From the NCBI GenBank assembly GCA_963534905.1, contig CAUSUY010000002.1:1-64000 (forward strand): a DNA stretch of 64,000 bases, in the 5' to 3' direction. The stretch is from Neisseria sp963534905 (GTDB lineage: Bacteria; Pseudomonadota; Gammaproteobacteria; Burkholderiales; Neisseriaceae). The notes under the pieces are model-generated. The model was not told the DNA's origin. It worked only from the letters and a program-made list of their open reading frames with translations, and did not search any database. This document shows, piece after piece, positions 52,292-61,400 of the stretch. Position 1 is the stretch's first letter; each line of letters starts with the position of its first letter. Made by a program: the position numbers and the translations under genes.

Positions 52292-54601
52292 ATGCCTCAG
52301 CCGACCGCCAAACAGATTTTGCACGAAGTATTCGGTTATCCCGAATTTCGTGGCAAGCAGGAGGCTATTGTCAATGCTTTGGCCGGCGGCGAGAGTTTGA
52401 TGGTGCTGATGCCGACAGGCGGGGGCAAGTCTTTGTGTTATCAGATTCCGGCGCTGATGCGCGAAGGCGTGGCGGTTGTCGTATCGCCGCTGATTGCGCT
52501 GATGAACGACCAAGTGGCCAGCCTGCATGTGGCCGGGATTGAAGCGGCGGCAGTCAACAGCAGCACATCGGCAGATGAGGCGCGCGAGATTGCCGACAAG
52601 CTTGCCCAAGGCCGTCTGAAACTGCTTTATGTCGCGCCGGAACGCTTGGTTACCGACCGCTTTTTACGTTTTCTCGACCAACAAACCGTCAGCTTGTTTG
52701 CCATTGATGAGGCGCATTGCGTCAGCCAATGGGGACACGATTTCCGTCCCGAATATCAACAGCTTGGCATGCTTGCCGAACGCTATCCGAACGTCCCGCG
52801 CATCGCCCTGACCGCTACCGCCGATGCGGCCACGCGCGCCGACATCAAGCATTATCTGTACTTGGACAATGCGCCCGAATTTATCTCCAGCTTTGACCGC
52901 CCAAATATTTATTATCAGGTTATCGAAAAAAATAATGGCAAAAAACAATTGCTGGATTTCATCCGCAAGCAGATGCATGGGCAAAGCGGCATTGTGTATT
53001 GCCTAAGCCGTAAAAAAGTCGAGGATGTGGCGCAGTTTTTGTGTGAAAACGGCTTGGAGGCGATTCCGTATCATGCCGGTTTGAGCATGGATGTGCGCGA
53101 GGAAAACCAACGCCGCTTTACGCATGAAGACAATATTATTGTGGTGGCGACCGTGGCGTTCGGTATGGGCATAGACAAACCCGACGTGCGCTTTGTCGCC
53201 CATCTCGATATGCCCCAGAGTGTCGAACATTTCTATCAAGAATCGGGGCGCGCCGGTCGGGACGGGCTGCCTGCCGTGAGCTGGCTGTGTTACGGCTTGA
53301 ACGATTGGGTGTTGCTGCGCGAACGGATTGCCGAAGGCAACAGCGACGAGGTGCAAAAGCAAATCGAAATGCAAAAACTCGATGCCATGCTTTCCGTCTG
53401 CGAAACCGCCGCCTGCCGCCGCGTACTGCTGCTCAAACATTTCGGCGAAGAATCCGAACCCTGCGGCCATTGCGACAACTGCCTGCATCCGCCCGTGCGG
53501 TTTGACGGCACAGTGTTGGTGCAAAAATTACTCAGCTGCGTGTACCGCGCCGGACAACGTTTTGCCGCCGGTTACATCACCAACCTTTTGCGCGGTAAAA
53601 GCGATGATTGGATACAGCGCAACGGCCATGACAAGTTATCCACATTCGGCATCGGCAGCGAACAGACCGACAAGGAATGGCGCAGCGTCATCCGCCAGTG
53701 CATCAGCCTGGGCTATCTCACTGTCAACGTCGAGCAACATCAAGCCTTGCAGCTGACCGAAGCGGCAAAAAAAGTCCTCAAGGGCGAAACCGAAGTCATG
53801 TTGCGCCCCCTGCGCCGCGAAAAAACAGCCACCCAAAAGCCGAAAGACGATTGGTTGCGTACAGAACGCGAAGAGCGTTTGTGGCAGGCATTGCGCCAAT
53901 GGCGGCAACAACGCGCCCGGGCAGAGGAAATGCCGGCCTATGTGGTTTGCGGCGACAAAACCCTGCGCGATATTGTCGAAAAAATGCCGCGAAGTTTGGA
54001 AGATTTGCATCAAATCTACGGCTTGGGCGAGGCGAAAATCAATAAATTCGGTTTGGAGATACTCGACGTTTGCGAAACAGCCGAAGCCGGTACGGTTTCC
54101 ACAGACAGCGCACAAGTTATCCACAGCTTGGGCGAGCGCGAACAGGCCTTAAAACACGCATTGGAAATTTGGCGCGAGCAGCAGGCAAGTGCCGATCAAG
54201 TAACGCTGGGGACGGTATTCTCCAACGAAAGCATGGATGATTTGCTGACCAATACGCCTGCCGAACCCATCGACCTTTTAGGTGTGTATAAACTCGGCGA
54301 AAAACGCATCGAACAATACGGCGAGGGCATTTTAAACATCTGCCGCCCGTTTTCAGACGGCCTGAGCGAAGAGGACAAACGCAAACGCCGATTGATGCGC
54401 TGCCTGCTTCAGTGGAACATCGATACTGCCCGCCATGAAGGCCTCGAAGCCTATCAGATATGCAGCAAAGTTACCCTGCGCGCCATTGCCGCCCGACGGC
54501 CGCAAGATTTGGCGGAGCTGGCGGAAATCCACGGCATGAATGAGGAAAAAACCGACAAATACGGCGCGGAAATTGTCGAATTGTGCAAACAAGCGGATTA
54601 A
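52292..54601 (+). CDS. recQ: ATP-dependent DNA helicase RecQ with three HRDC domains
   Basis: 3'-5' DNA helicase for recombination and repair; in gonococci it also supports pilin antigenic variation. It has 769 residues. Walker A is MPTGGGKSLCYQIPAL and the DEAH box is AIDEAHCVSQWGHDFRP. The zinc-binding RQC site is CETAACRR plus CGHCDNC. Three HRDC domains follow at about 520-590, 610-690 and 700-769, the known neisserial expansion; most bacteria have one. Two uptake sequences (52607, 54353) and two DnaA boxes (53636 and 54117) are embedded in the coding region. Confidence 0.96.
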   Translation: MPQPTAKQILHEVFGYPEFRGKQEAIVNALAGGESLMVLMPTGGGKSLCYQIPALMREGVAVVVSPLIALMNDQVASLHVAGIEAAAVNSSTSADEAREIADKLAQGRLKLLYVAPERLVTDRFLRFLDQQTVSLFAIDEAHCVSQWGHDFRPEYQQLGMLAERYPNVPRIALTATADAATRADIKHYLYLDNAPEFISSFDRPNIYYQVIEKNNGKKQLLDFIRKQMHGQSGIVYCLSRKKVEDVAQFLCENGLEAIPYHAGLSMDVREENQRRFTHEDNIIVVATVAFGMGIDKPDVRFVAHLDMPQSVEHFYQESGRAGRDGLPAVSWLCYGLNDWVLLRERIAEGNSDEVQKQIEMQKLDAMLSVCETAACRRVLLLKHFGEESEPCGHCDNCLHPPVRFDGTVLVQKLLSCVYRAGQRFAAGYITNLLRGKSDDWIQRNGHDKLSTFGIGSEQTDKEWRSVIRQCISLGYLTVNVEQHQALQLTEAAKKVLKGETEVMLRPLRREKTATQKPKDDWLRTEREERLWQALRQWRQQRARAEEMPAYVVCGDKTLRDIVEKMPRSLEDLHQIYGLGEAKINKFGLEILDVCETAEAGTVSTDSAQVIHSLGEREQALKHALEIWREQQASADQVTLGTVFSNESMDDLLTNTPAEPIDLLGVYKLGEKRIEQYGEGILNICRPFSDGLSEEDKRKRRLMRCLLQWNIDTARHEGLEAYQICSKVTLRAIAARRPQDLAELAEIHGMNEEKTDKYGAEIVELCKQAD

Positions 54602-54619
54602 TGGATTGCAATTATCATC

Positions 54620-54667
54620 AAAGGCCGTCTGAAACCCAATCAAACATAGTGTTTCAGACGGCCTTTT
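54620..54667 (+). terminator. DUS terminator after recQ
   Basis: AAAGGCCGTCTGAAAC pairs with GTTTCAGACGGCCTTTTT. Confidence 0.88.
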
Positions 54668-54718
54668 TGAATTTTTAATCTTTATAAAACAACGAATAAG
54701 AAAATATCTTCATTTGTT

Positions 54719-54748
54719 TTGTCAGTTTTTTAAAGCAGCCGCGTCTAA
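54719..54748 (+). promoter_or_regulatory. ECF-sigma promoter of the doxX-RiPP operon
   Basis: TTGTCAG (54719-54725), a 16-bp spacer and CGTCTAA (54742-54748). Element sequence and spacing are identical to those upstream of msrAB. CGTCTAA resembles the -10 of RpoE-type ECF sigma factors, and an ECF sigma factor is encoded in this operon, implying autoregulation. Confidence 0.8.
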
Positions 54749-54761
54749 ACAGGCATGAAAG

Positions 54762-54798
54762 ATGGGATGGTGCCGATGGATTTTTTGTCCCATCCCAT
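54762..54798 (+). promoter_or_regulatory. inverted repeat in the doxX leader
   Basis: Perfect 9-bp arms ATGGGATGG (54762-54770) and CCATCCCAT (54790-54798) around a 19-nt loop. It lies downstream of the predicted start of transcription and 28 bp before doxX, so it could be an operator or an RNA hairpin. Confidence 0.5.
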
Positions 54799-54826
54799 TC
54801 GACACACACATCGATTAGGAAAATAA

Positions 54827-55276
54827 ATGAACACCTCATCCAACCCCTCTTGGCAGGCTGCTTTCGGTTTGTTGACGCTCAGGCTTTTTGCCGCGTATGA
54901 ATTTCTTGAATCCGGCTTGGAAAAATGGAACGGGGAAAACTGGTTTGCAGAAATAAACAGTCAATTTCCCTTTCCGTTCAATTTGTTGTCGGATACGGTC
55001 AACTGGAATTTGGCCATGTGGGCGGAACTGGTTTTGCCTGCGCTGCTCATCGTCGGCTTGGCAACGCGGCTGTCCGCGCTGGGATTGATGGTCGTAACGG
55101 CTGTCGCATGGTCTGCGGTACATGCCGGCTTAGGGTACAATGTGTGCGACAACGGTTATAAAATGGCACTGATTTATTTGGTGGTTTTATTTCCTGTCCT
55201 ATTGCAGGGCGCAGGCCGTCTGTCTTTGGATGCCCTGCTGAAGAAACGCTGTTGTCGTATCAAGCATTTTCTTTAA
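54827..55276 (+). CDS. DoxX family membrane protein of the RiPP operon
   Basis: A 149-residue inner-membrane protein with about four helices (10-28, 60-82, 84-105, 115-135). It belongs to the DoxX/HvfX type found next to MNIO-modified metal peptides. FLESGLEKWNGENWF and the C-terminal CCRIKH are notable. Members may take part in redox or electron supply; the role here is unknown. It is first gene after the ECF promoter and inverted repeat, and about 80 bp upstream of the precursor gene. Confidence 0.85.
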   Translation: MNTSSNPSWQAAFGLLTLRLFAAYEFLESGLEKWNGENWFAEINSQFPFPFNLLSDTVNWNLAMWAELVLPALLIVGLATRLSALGLMVVTAVAWSAVHAGLGYNVCDNGYKMALIYLVVLFPVLLQGAGRLSLDALLKKRCCRIKHFL

Positions 55277-55359
55277 GGATTAACGGTCGCGGGCCGACTT
55301 TAAATGCCCGATATTATCCCTTGATTTATTTAAACTCGTATTTTAAAAAGGAAGTTAAA

Positions 55360-55677
55360 ATGAAAAAAAATGTAGCTGCTGCTTTGGCCGGTGCGCTGTC
55401 CCTGTCTCTGGCTGCCGGCGTTGTTGCCGCTGATAAACCGTTAAGCAGCAAAGCAGGTGTTCAGAAATCTGCTCAAGGCTCTTGCGGTGCAGTTAAAGCC
55501 GGTGAAGGTTCATGCGGTGCAAGTGCTGTTTCTAAAGTAAGCGAAGGCAAATGTGGCGAAGGCAAATGCGGTTCAACCGTGGAAAAAACTCACGCTAAAA
55601 AAGGTAAAGCATCTAAAGCCAAAGCTGCCAAAGTAGTAGAAGGCAAATGCGGCGAAGGTAAATGCGGTTCTAAATAA
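55360..55677 (+). CDS. hvfA: HvfA-like secreted RiPP precursor peptide with six EGKCG-type cores
   Basis: A 105-residue precursor starting MKKNVAAALAGALSLSLAAG, with signal cleavage near A24. The mature part is Lys/Ser/Gly-rich with six cysteines (42, 52, 65, 70, 97, 102), every one in an (E/Q)G(S/K)CG motif: QGSCG, EGSCG and four EGKCG. In the Haemophilus HvfA system the enzymes HvfB and HvfC convert EGKCG Cys to oxazolone/thioamide copper-binding groups. The neighbours here are exactly those enzymes. The product is inferred to be an exported copper-binding peptide. The ATG follows AAAAAGGAAG. A strong hairpin follows the gene. Confidence 0.9.
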   Translation: MKKNVAAALAGALSLSLAAGVVAADKPLSSKAGVQKSAQGSCGAVKAGEGSCGASAVSKVSEGKCGEGKCGSTVEKTHAKKGKASKAKAAKVVEGKCGEGKCGSK

Positions 55678-55697
55678 TCCTGCAATATACCTTTAAC

Positions 55698-55732
55698 AAA
55701 GTCGCATTTTATAAACGAAAATGCGACTTTTT
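55698..55732 (+). terminator. partial terminator between precursor and enzyme genes
   Basis: Perfect 13-bp stem AAAGTCGCATTTT (55698-55710) with AAAATGCGACTTT (55718-55730), a 7-nt loop and a T-run of five. It is not a DUS. It would let much of the transcript stop after the precursor, giving more precursor than enzyme. Confidence 0.85.
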
Positions 55733-55763
55733 CGTTCATACGGCATCATAACAGGACATCACC

Positions 55764-56606
55764 ATGATTCAACACGCAGGCTTGGGCTACCGCCGCGACT
55801 TGGCGGAAGACTTCCTCTCGCTTTCAGACGACAGCCCGATACGCTTTATCGAAGCCGCACCCGAAAACTGGCTGAAAATGGGCGGTAGGGCGCGCAAACA
55901 GTTTGACCGCGTGGCGGAACGGCTGCCGCTGGCGTTGCACGGATTATCCATGTCGCTGGGCGGACAAGCCCCGCTGGATACTGCCTTGATAGACGGCATC
56001 AAAGAAATGATGCGCCGCTACGATTGCACGTTTTTCTCCGACCATTTGAGCTACTGCCACGACGGCGGTCATCTTTACGATTTGTTGCCGCTGCCTTTCA
56101 CTGAAGAAATGGTGCAACATACCGCGCGCCGTATCCGCGAAGTGCAGGATCGGTTGGGCTGCCGTATTGCTGTAGAAAACACGTCCTACTACCTGCATTC
56201 CCCGCTTGCCGAAATGAACGAGGTCGAGTTTCTCAATGCTGTTGCCCGTGAAGCCGACTGCGGCATTCATTTGGACGTGAACAATATTTACGTCAACGCC
56301 GTCAATCACGGCCTGTTGTCGCCTGAAGCCTTTTTAGAGAATGTGGACGCAGAGCGCGTGTGCTATATCCACATTGCCGGACACGATGTCGAAACCCCCG
56401 AACTTTTGATTGATACCCACGGTGCGGCGGTTTTGCCGACCGTTTGGGACTTGCTCGAACTGGCCTATACCAAGCTGCCGACCATCCCGCCCACCCTGTT
56501 GGAACGCGATTTCAATTTTCCGCCTTTTGCCGAACTCGAAGCCGAAGTCGCCAAAATCGCCGACTATCAAACGCGTGCCGGAAAGGAATACCGCCGTGCA
56601 GCCTGA
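55764..56606 (+). CDS. hvfB: MNIO/DUF692 peptide-modifying iron oxidase
   Basis: Multinuclear non-heme iron oxidase of 280 residues, a TIM-barrel enzyme of the DUF692 family (HvfB type), which makes oxazolone/thioamide from Cys. Metal-binding candidates by family position: His59 (LALHGLSMSLG), His94 (SDHLSY), Glu138 (VENTSYY), Asp171 and Asn173 (HLDVNNIYVN), His203/His207 (IHIAGH) and Asp218/His219 (IDTHG). The N-terminus IQHAGLGYRRDL is also typical. The stop overlaps the start of the next gene by 11 bp. It acts with the DUF2063 partner on the upstream precursor. Confidence 0.93.
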   Translation: MIQHAGLGYRRDLAEDFLSLSDDSPIRFIEAAPENWLKMGGRARKQFDRVAERLPLALHGLSMSLGGQAPLDTALIDGIKEMMRRYDCTFFSDHLSYCHDGGHLYDLLPLPFTEEMVQHTARRIREVQDRLGCRIAVENTSYYLHSPLAEMNEVEFLNAVAREADCGIHLDVNNIYVNAVNHGLLSPEAFLENVDAERVCYIHIAGHDVETPELLIDTHGAAVLPTVWDLLELAYTKLPTIPPTLLERDFNFPPFAELEAEVAKIADYQTRAGKEYRRAA

Positions 56607-57282
56607 AACTTCCGCCCAACACCAACATCGCTTTGCCCAAGCCATACGCGAAGGTAAAGCCGCAGACGGATTGCCGCAAGAGCGCCTGAACGTCTATATC
56701 CGATTGATACGCAACAATATTCACAGCTTTATCGACCGCTGTTATACCGAAACGCTGCAATACTTTGACAGCGAAGAATGGGGCCGTCTGAAAGAAGGTT
56801 TCGTCCGCGACGCGCGCGCCCAAACGCCCTATTTTCAAGAAATCCCAGGCGAGTTCCTCCGATATTGCCAAAGCCTGCCGCTTTCAGACGACCTCTTGGC
56901 ATTGATGGACTTTGAACACACCCAGCTGCTCGCCGAAACCGCGCAAACCGACAGCCAAACAACTCATGCCGATTCAGACGATTTGGCTTACACCCTTTCT
57001 CCCGCCGCCTTTGTGCGCCGTTATCAGTATGATGTGACCGATGAATTGCAGGAGGTGGAAACTGCCGTTTTGGTGTGGCGCGATAAGGAAGACGACGTGA
57101 TGTATCAAACGCTTGATGGATTCGGCGTATTATTGCTGGAAACGCTGGCAGAAACGCCCACTTCCCTAAACGGCCTGCAAACCATGCTGACAGAGTTCAT
57201 GCCGTCTGAAAACGCTTGGCAGGACGCATTAAGGCAGAAATGGACGGATTGGCGGGAACAGGGCATTTTGGTTGCGGCATAA
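56596..57282 (+). CDS. hvfC: DUF2063 partner protein of the MNIO enzyme
   Basis: A 228-residue protein of the DUF2063 family (HvfC type), which forms the heterodimer needed for MNIO catalysis and precursor binding. The start is GTG 56596, behind AAAGGA, overlapping hvfB by 11 bp. The first domain HRFAQAIREGKAADGLPQER and NVYIRLIRNNIHSFIDRCY is the DUF2063 signature; the rest contains DELQEVETAVLVWR and a C-terminal wHTH-like region. An uptake sequence (about 57189) is embedded. There are no transmembrane helices. Confidence 0.9.
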   Translation: MQPETSAQHQHRFAQAIREGKAADGLPQERLNVYIRLIRNNIHSFIDRCYTETLQYFDSEEWGRLKEGFVRDARAQTPYFQEIPGEFLRYCQSLPLSDDLLALMDFEHTQLLAETAQTDSQTTHADSDDLAYTLSPAAFVRRYQYDVTDELQEVETAVLVWRDKEDDVMYQTLDGFGVLLLETLAETPTSLNGLQTMLTEFMPSENAWQDALRQKWTDWREQGILVAA

Positions 57283-57424
57283 ACCAAGGCCGTCTGAAAC
57301 GGGCGCAGTCGGTTTCGGCGAAACAAAAATACTACTGAAATCGTTTATAGATTCAATCGCATGCTCTTTCCGTATCAGCGTAAAATCAGAAGCATATTGA
57401 TCATTCATTTCATACTGATACATT

Positions 57425-58003
57425 ATGGCCCTACCCGAACTGACCGATGCCGAGCTTGCCGAATCCCGCAAGTTGCTGCTGCGCTTTGCCCATATCCAGC
57501 TGCCCGACCACCCCGACTTGGTGGAAGACCTCGTACAGGAAACCATGCTTTCCGCCTACCGTGCGGCCGAGGGTTTCAAAGGCGGCGCCCAAGTGAGCAG
57601 CTGGCTGTTTGCAATCTTAAAAAATAAAATTACCGACTGCCTGCGCCAAATCGGGCGGCAACGCCAAGTTTTCGTCACGCGCGACGAAGAAGCTTTGGAT
57701 GAAGTCTTTGAAGGACATTTTGCCGCCGACGGGCATTGGACGGACGAAGGACAGCCTCAGAGTTGGGACTCGCCCGAAGCCAGTTTGAACAATAAAGAGT
57801 TCTACCAAGTTTTGCAAACTTGCCTCTACCAGCTGCCGGAAAACACCGCCCGTGTGTTTACCATGAAAGAAATTCTTGGCTTTTCAAGCGATGAAATCCG
57901 CGAGCAATGCGGCATCAGCCATGCCAACTACCACACCATCATGCACCGCGCGCGCGAAACCTTGCGCCAGTGCCTGCAAATCAAATGGTTCTCCCATGCC
58001 TGA
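57425..58003 (+). CDS. rpoE: ECF sigma factor (Ecf/RpoE type)
   Basis: A 192-residue sigma-70-family factor. Region 2 is PDLVEDLVQETMLSAYRAAEGF plus SSWLFAILKNKITDCLRQ, and region 4 is LPENTARVFTMKEILGFSSDEI, with the helix-turn-helix GISHANYHTIMHRARE. It closely fits the neisserial Ecf/sigma-E that governs msrAB. It is in the operon whose promoter carries the same motif, 142 bp after hvfC; a DUS copy lies in that gap. An anti-sigma gene follows 12 bp downstream. The start ATG has only weak ribosome pairing. Confidence 0.93.
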   Translation: MALPELTDAELAESRKLLLRFAHIQLPDHPDLVEDLVQETMLSAYRAAEGFKGGAQVSSWLFAILKNKITDCLRQIGRQRQVFVTRDEEALDEVFEGHFAADGHWTDEGQPQSWDSPEASLNNKEFYQVLQTCLYQLPENTARVFTMKEILGFSSDEIREQCGISHANYHTIMHRARETLRQCLQIKWFSHA

Positions 58004-58015
58004 CAGGAAAACGCC

Positions 58016-58189
58016 ATGAAAAAATGCCGCAAAATAACCGATCTGATTTCCAAACAGCAAGACCAAGTGCGTCTCAGTCTTTTTAACCGCATTGCCCTTG
58101 CTGTACACCTGTCGCTCTGTCCCCGTTGCCGCGAATATAAGAAACAGCTCGAATTAATCAGCAACGCCATGCACAAGATATTTCGATGA
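58016..58189 (+). CDS. mseR: small zinc-binding anti-sigma factor (MseR-like)
   Basis: A 57-residue protein. Cys4, His31, Cys35 and Cys38 (VHLSLCPRCREY) make the H-x3-C-x2-C zinc motif of zf-HC2/ZAS anti-sigma factors. It starts at ATG 58016 after CAGGAAA, only 12 bp from the sigma stop, the classic sigma/anti-sigma arrangement. There is no membrane helix, so it is cytosolic. Meningococcal MseR plays this role for its sigma-E. Loss of zinc or disulfide formation would release the sigma factor. Confidence 0.85.
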   Translation: MKKCRKITDLISKQQDQVRLSLFNRIALAVHLSLCPRCREYKKQLELISNAMHKIFR

Positions 58190-58196
58190 TTCAAAA

Positions 58197-58243
58197 AAAG
58201 GCCGTCTGAAACCTACCCCTGTCAGTTTCAGACGGCCTTTTTG
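58197..58243 (+). terminator. DUS terminator of the RiPP/sigma operon
   Basis: AAAAAGGCCGTCTGAAAC-type arm pairs with GTTTCAGACGGCCTTTTT. It closes the operon 8 bp after mseR. Confidence 0.85.
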
Positions 58244-58382
58244 TATCTGCTTTGTTTATTGCTAACCTTGAATAAGCCATGGTTTGCCGCCCACTTTTTT
58301 AGCAGCATTTATTTTCAAACTTGCGCCGTTGGTTTTTGCCTTTTGAGGCATGGCTGCGGATTTTGATGCAGTAGAACAAGAT

Positions 58383-58421
58383 AAAGGCCGTCTGAAAGAT
58401 AAATTTCAGACGGCCTTTTTC
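58383..58421 (-). terminator. DUS terminator of tamB
   Basis: AAAGGCCGTCTGAAA pairs with TTTCAGACGGCCTTTTT, immediately past the tamB stop. Confidence 0.82.
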
Positions 58422-58428
58422 ACGGCTC

Positions 58429-61400
58429 TTATTGTTGCTCTTCCGGATCCGGTTTGTCTTTGCCGAACAGGTTGTCAAAGCGGATGGTGTATTTCAACTC
58501 GCCTCCTGAGGAGCGTGTGCCGATGCGGGCAACGGCTTGGATGGCGCGGGTCAGTTGGTACACGAGTTTGACGGATTGTTCGGCGCTGGAGATGCCGTAT
58601 TCGTAACCTGCGTAGAGGTTGTTGGTGAGCTGTTTGCCGACGGTCAGGACTTGTTCGGCAGGGTTGAGCTCGCCGGTTTGGGCGTTGCGGCTGCGTTTGC
58701 TGGTGAAGCCCAAATCATCGACAAGGCCGATGCGGTCGTTGACTTGGCCGGCAAGTAATGCGCTGGCGGCCGCAGAGAGCGTGGCATTGTCGCCGTCGCT
58801 GCCGCTGCTGGCACGGTTGAGGATGAGCCAGGAAAGTTTGTCTTTTTCACTCATGGCTTCTTTGGCAACCAAGGTCACGCGCGGATTGTTGAGGCTGCCG
58901 AGAACTTCGACACCTGCACCGACCGGGGAGAGACGGCGTTCGGCACGGATGTTGAGGTTCGGATTGGTCAGCGGGCCGACGAAGGAAACCGCGCCTTTGG
59001 TGATTTCGAGGTCTTGGCCGTAGGCTTTGTAGCGGCCTTTGACAACGCGCACGGTACCGACGCCTTGGACGGCTTCACCCGGACGGGACGTGATGGCCAG
59101 TTTGCCGCCGATGGTAACATCTGCGCCGTAGCCGACAAAACGGACATTGTCGTTGATGTTCAGGGTAAGGTTCATGTTGATGGGCGTGGTGGCCGTTGCT
59201 TCTTTTTTGGTTTCGCCCAGTACAACCACGTCGTCATCGAGGGTCGGCATGGAGGATTTTTGCGAACCAAATCTGCCGTAGTCGGTGTTGAGCGTGCCGT
59301 TGAGCGATACGCCTTTTTCCGGATTGTAGAGGACTTTGGCCGCGCCGGAGAGCTGCAGTTGGCGGTTTGGACGCGAGAGGGTGCGGTATTTGTCGAAGAC
59401 GATGTCCACGTCGACATCGGGGTTGGCGTTGGCAAGGTTGACCGCACCTTTGAGCTCAATCGTGCCGCCACGGTGGAATTTGAGGCTGTCGATCACCCAT
59501 TTTTGACCCTGCAGGCGCGAACGCAATACGCCGTTGTCGAGAATCAAGCCTTGGGTTTGATGGCGGTAATAGAGGTTGTCGCCGTTAATCAGGCCGCTTA
59601 GTTGCGGATCGTTCAGACGGCCTGCCAAGTTGACGGCGGCGTTCAGACGGCCTTTGAGAGTTTGGCCGACGGGCAGGAAGTTGCGGAAGACTTCGAGGTT
59701 GGCGACGTTCAGGTTGAGTTTGCCGCTCAGAGGGGCAGTGTCGAAGCTGGTGCCTTGGCCGATGTTGACGGTACCGTCGGCACGGCCGTAATTGGTTTGG
59801 AGGTCGAGGTTGCTGTTGACGGTGGGCGAACCGAGTCGGCCGCCGATGGTGGCGGTCGCGTTCAGACGGCCTGCAATGCCTTGGGCTGTCGCCGGCATAA
59901 AGGATTTGAGCGAGCCTAAATCGGGAACGCTGATATTGACTTTGCCGCTGACGGGGGCGTTGTTGATGTTGTTGCCGAACTGCTGGGCGATGCCGAGCGT
60001 GCCGTCAACTTTGCCGAAGCGGGTGTTGCCTTCCAGCGTGCTGTCGATGCGGCCGTTTTGGAAACGGGTACGCAGGGCGAGTGCGGAAAGCCCCAAAGGC
60101 TGTTTGTTTTTCGGGTCTTTGCTCGGCAGGATGATGTCGCCGCTTTGACGGTTGATGTTGAGAAAGCCGCGCGCGTTTTGACTGTACGCCAAATCCCAGT
60201 CGCCGCCCAAGACGAGGTTGTGTTCGATGGGCGGGGTGTAGAAGTTGTGTAATTCGGTAATGTGCAGATTTTGCGCGCTGCCTTTACTGGTAATGCCGGC
60301 TTTTTTGTCCCAAACGAAATTTTGCAGGTTGAGGCTGCCGCCCATAGCCGCCCAGCGCGCGCTGCTGAGGGAAACGCGTTCGCTACCGGCTTCGAGGTTG
60401 AGGCGGTTTTGCAGTTTGAGGTTGAACGCGCCGTTGATGTCGAGCGTGTCGACCGTGCCTTTCCATTGGGTTTGGTCTTTGTTGAGGCCGCCGGTGGCGT
60501 CGAGGTCGAGCTTATAGCGTTTGTTGTCCACCGCCATGCTGCTGTTGCCGCGGATGTGGTGGTGAGAACCTGTGCCGCTGATGAGCAGGTTGACGTTGTC
60601 AATCATGGCCGCGCCACCGGAGACGGCGATGTGTTCGCCTTTAATATCGGCACTCAACGGACGGTTGGTGTCGGGCGAACCTTTAAGCTTAAAGTCGAGG
60701 GTACGGATGTTGACGGTATCGGCGACTTTGAAGTTGCGCGCTTCGCCGTTCAAATCGGCTTCAAGGGTTTTGAGGCCGTCTGAAAAGCTGCCGGAGATGT
60801 AGCCGCGCGCGTTGAGCAGGCCGCCCAAGCCGAAGCCGAAACGCGACAAATCGGGGGCGGTAATATTGAGGTTGAGGCGGTCGCCTTTTTTGCCGAAGCT
60901 GCCGTTGGTTTTGACGATGTTGCTGCCGAGGGTCAGGTCGGTCAGGGCACGAGAGAGGTGTTTGTTTTCATAGGCGACGTCGGCTTTGCCGCTGAGCGGA
61001 ACGCCGTTGAGCGTACTCGGTGCAAACTGCATTTTGCCGGCGAATTTTTCTTGCGCCAGTATGCCGGTCAAGTTGATGTTGCCGTTGACGCTGCCTTGCG
61101 GAAGCTGCGGATCGATGCGCGCAGGGTTGAAGGCTTTGCTGACGATGTCCAGCTGCAGTTTGCGGTCTTTGAAGAGTTCGAGCGAGCCTTTGGCGTTGAG
61201 TTCGCCGCCGTTTTGCGGAACCAGGCGGACTTTGTCGAGCTTGAGCGTGCGCTGGCCGAGCTGTTTGTCGGTTTGGAAAAACAGCATGCCGTCTGTACGC
61301 GCAAATCCGCTGTCGAGATTCCAGTTGACAACGGGGGAGGAGGTTTCGCCTTTGACGTCGATACTGCCGTTCAGACGGCCTGCGATGTTTTGACGGACGA

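Noticed and set aside
53636..54125. Two exact DnaA boxes in recQ as a second origin
   Set aside because: They are inside codons of a conserved gene, far apart and without an AT-rich flank; chance or titration sites.
58262..58351. 29-codon minus-strand ORF between mseR and tamB
   Set aside because: Its sequence reads like the tail of a Lys-rich protein, but there is no ribosome site or upstream continuation; at most a gene remnant.
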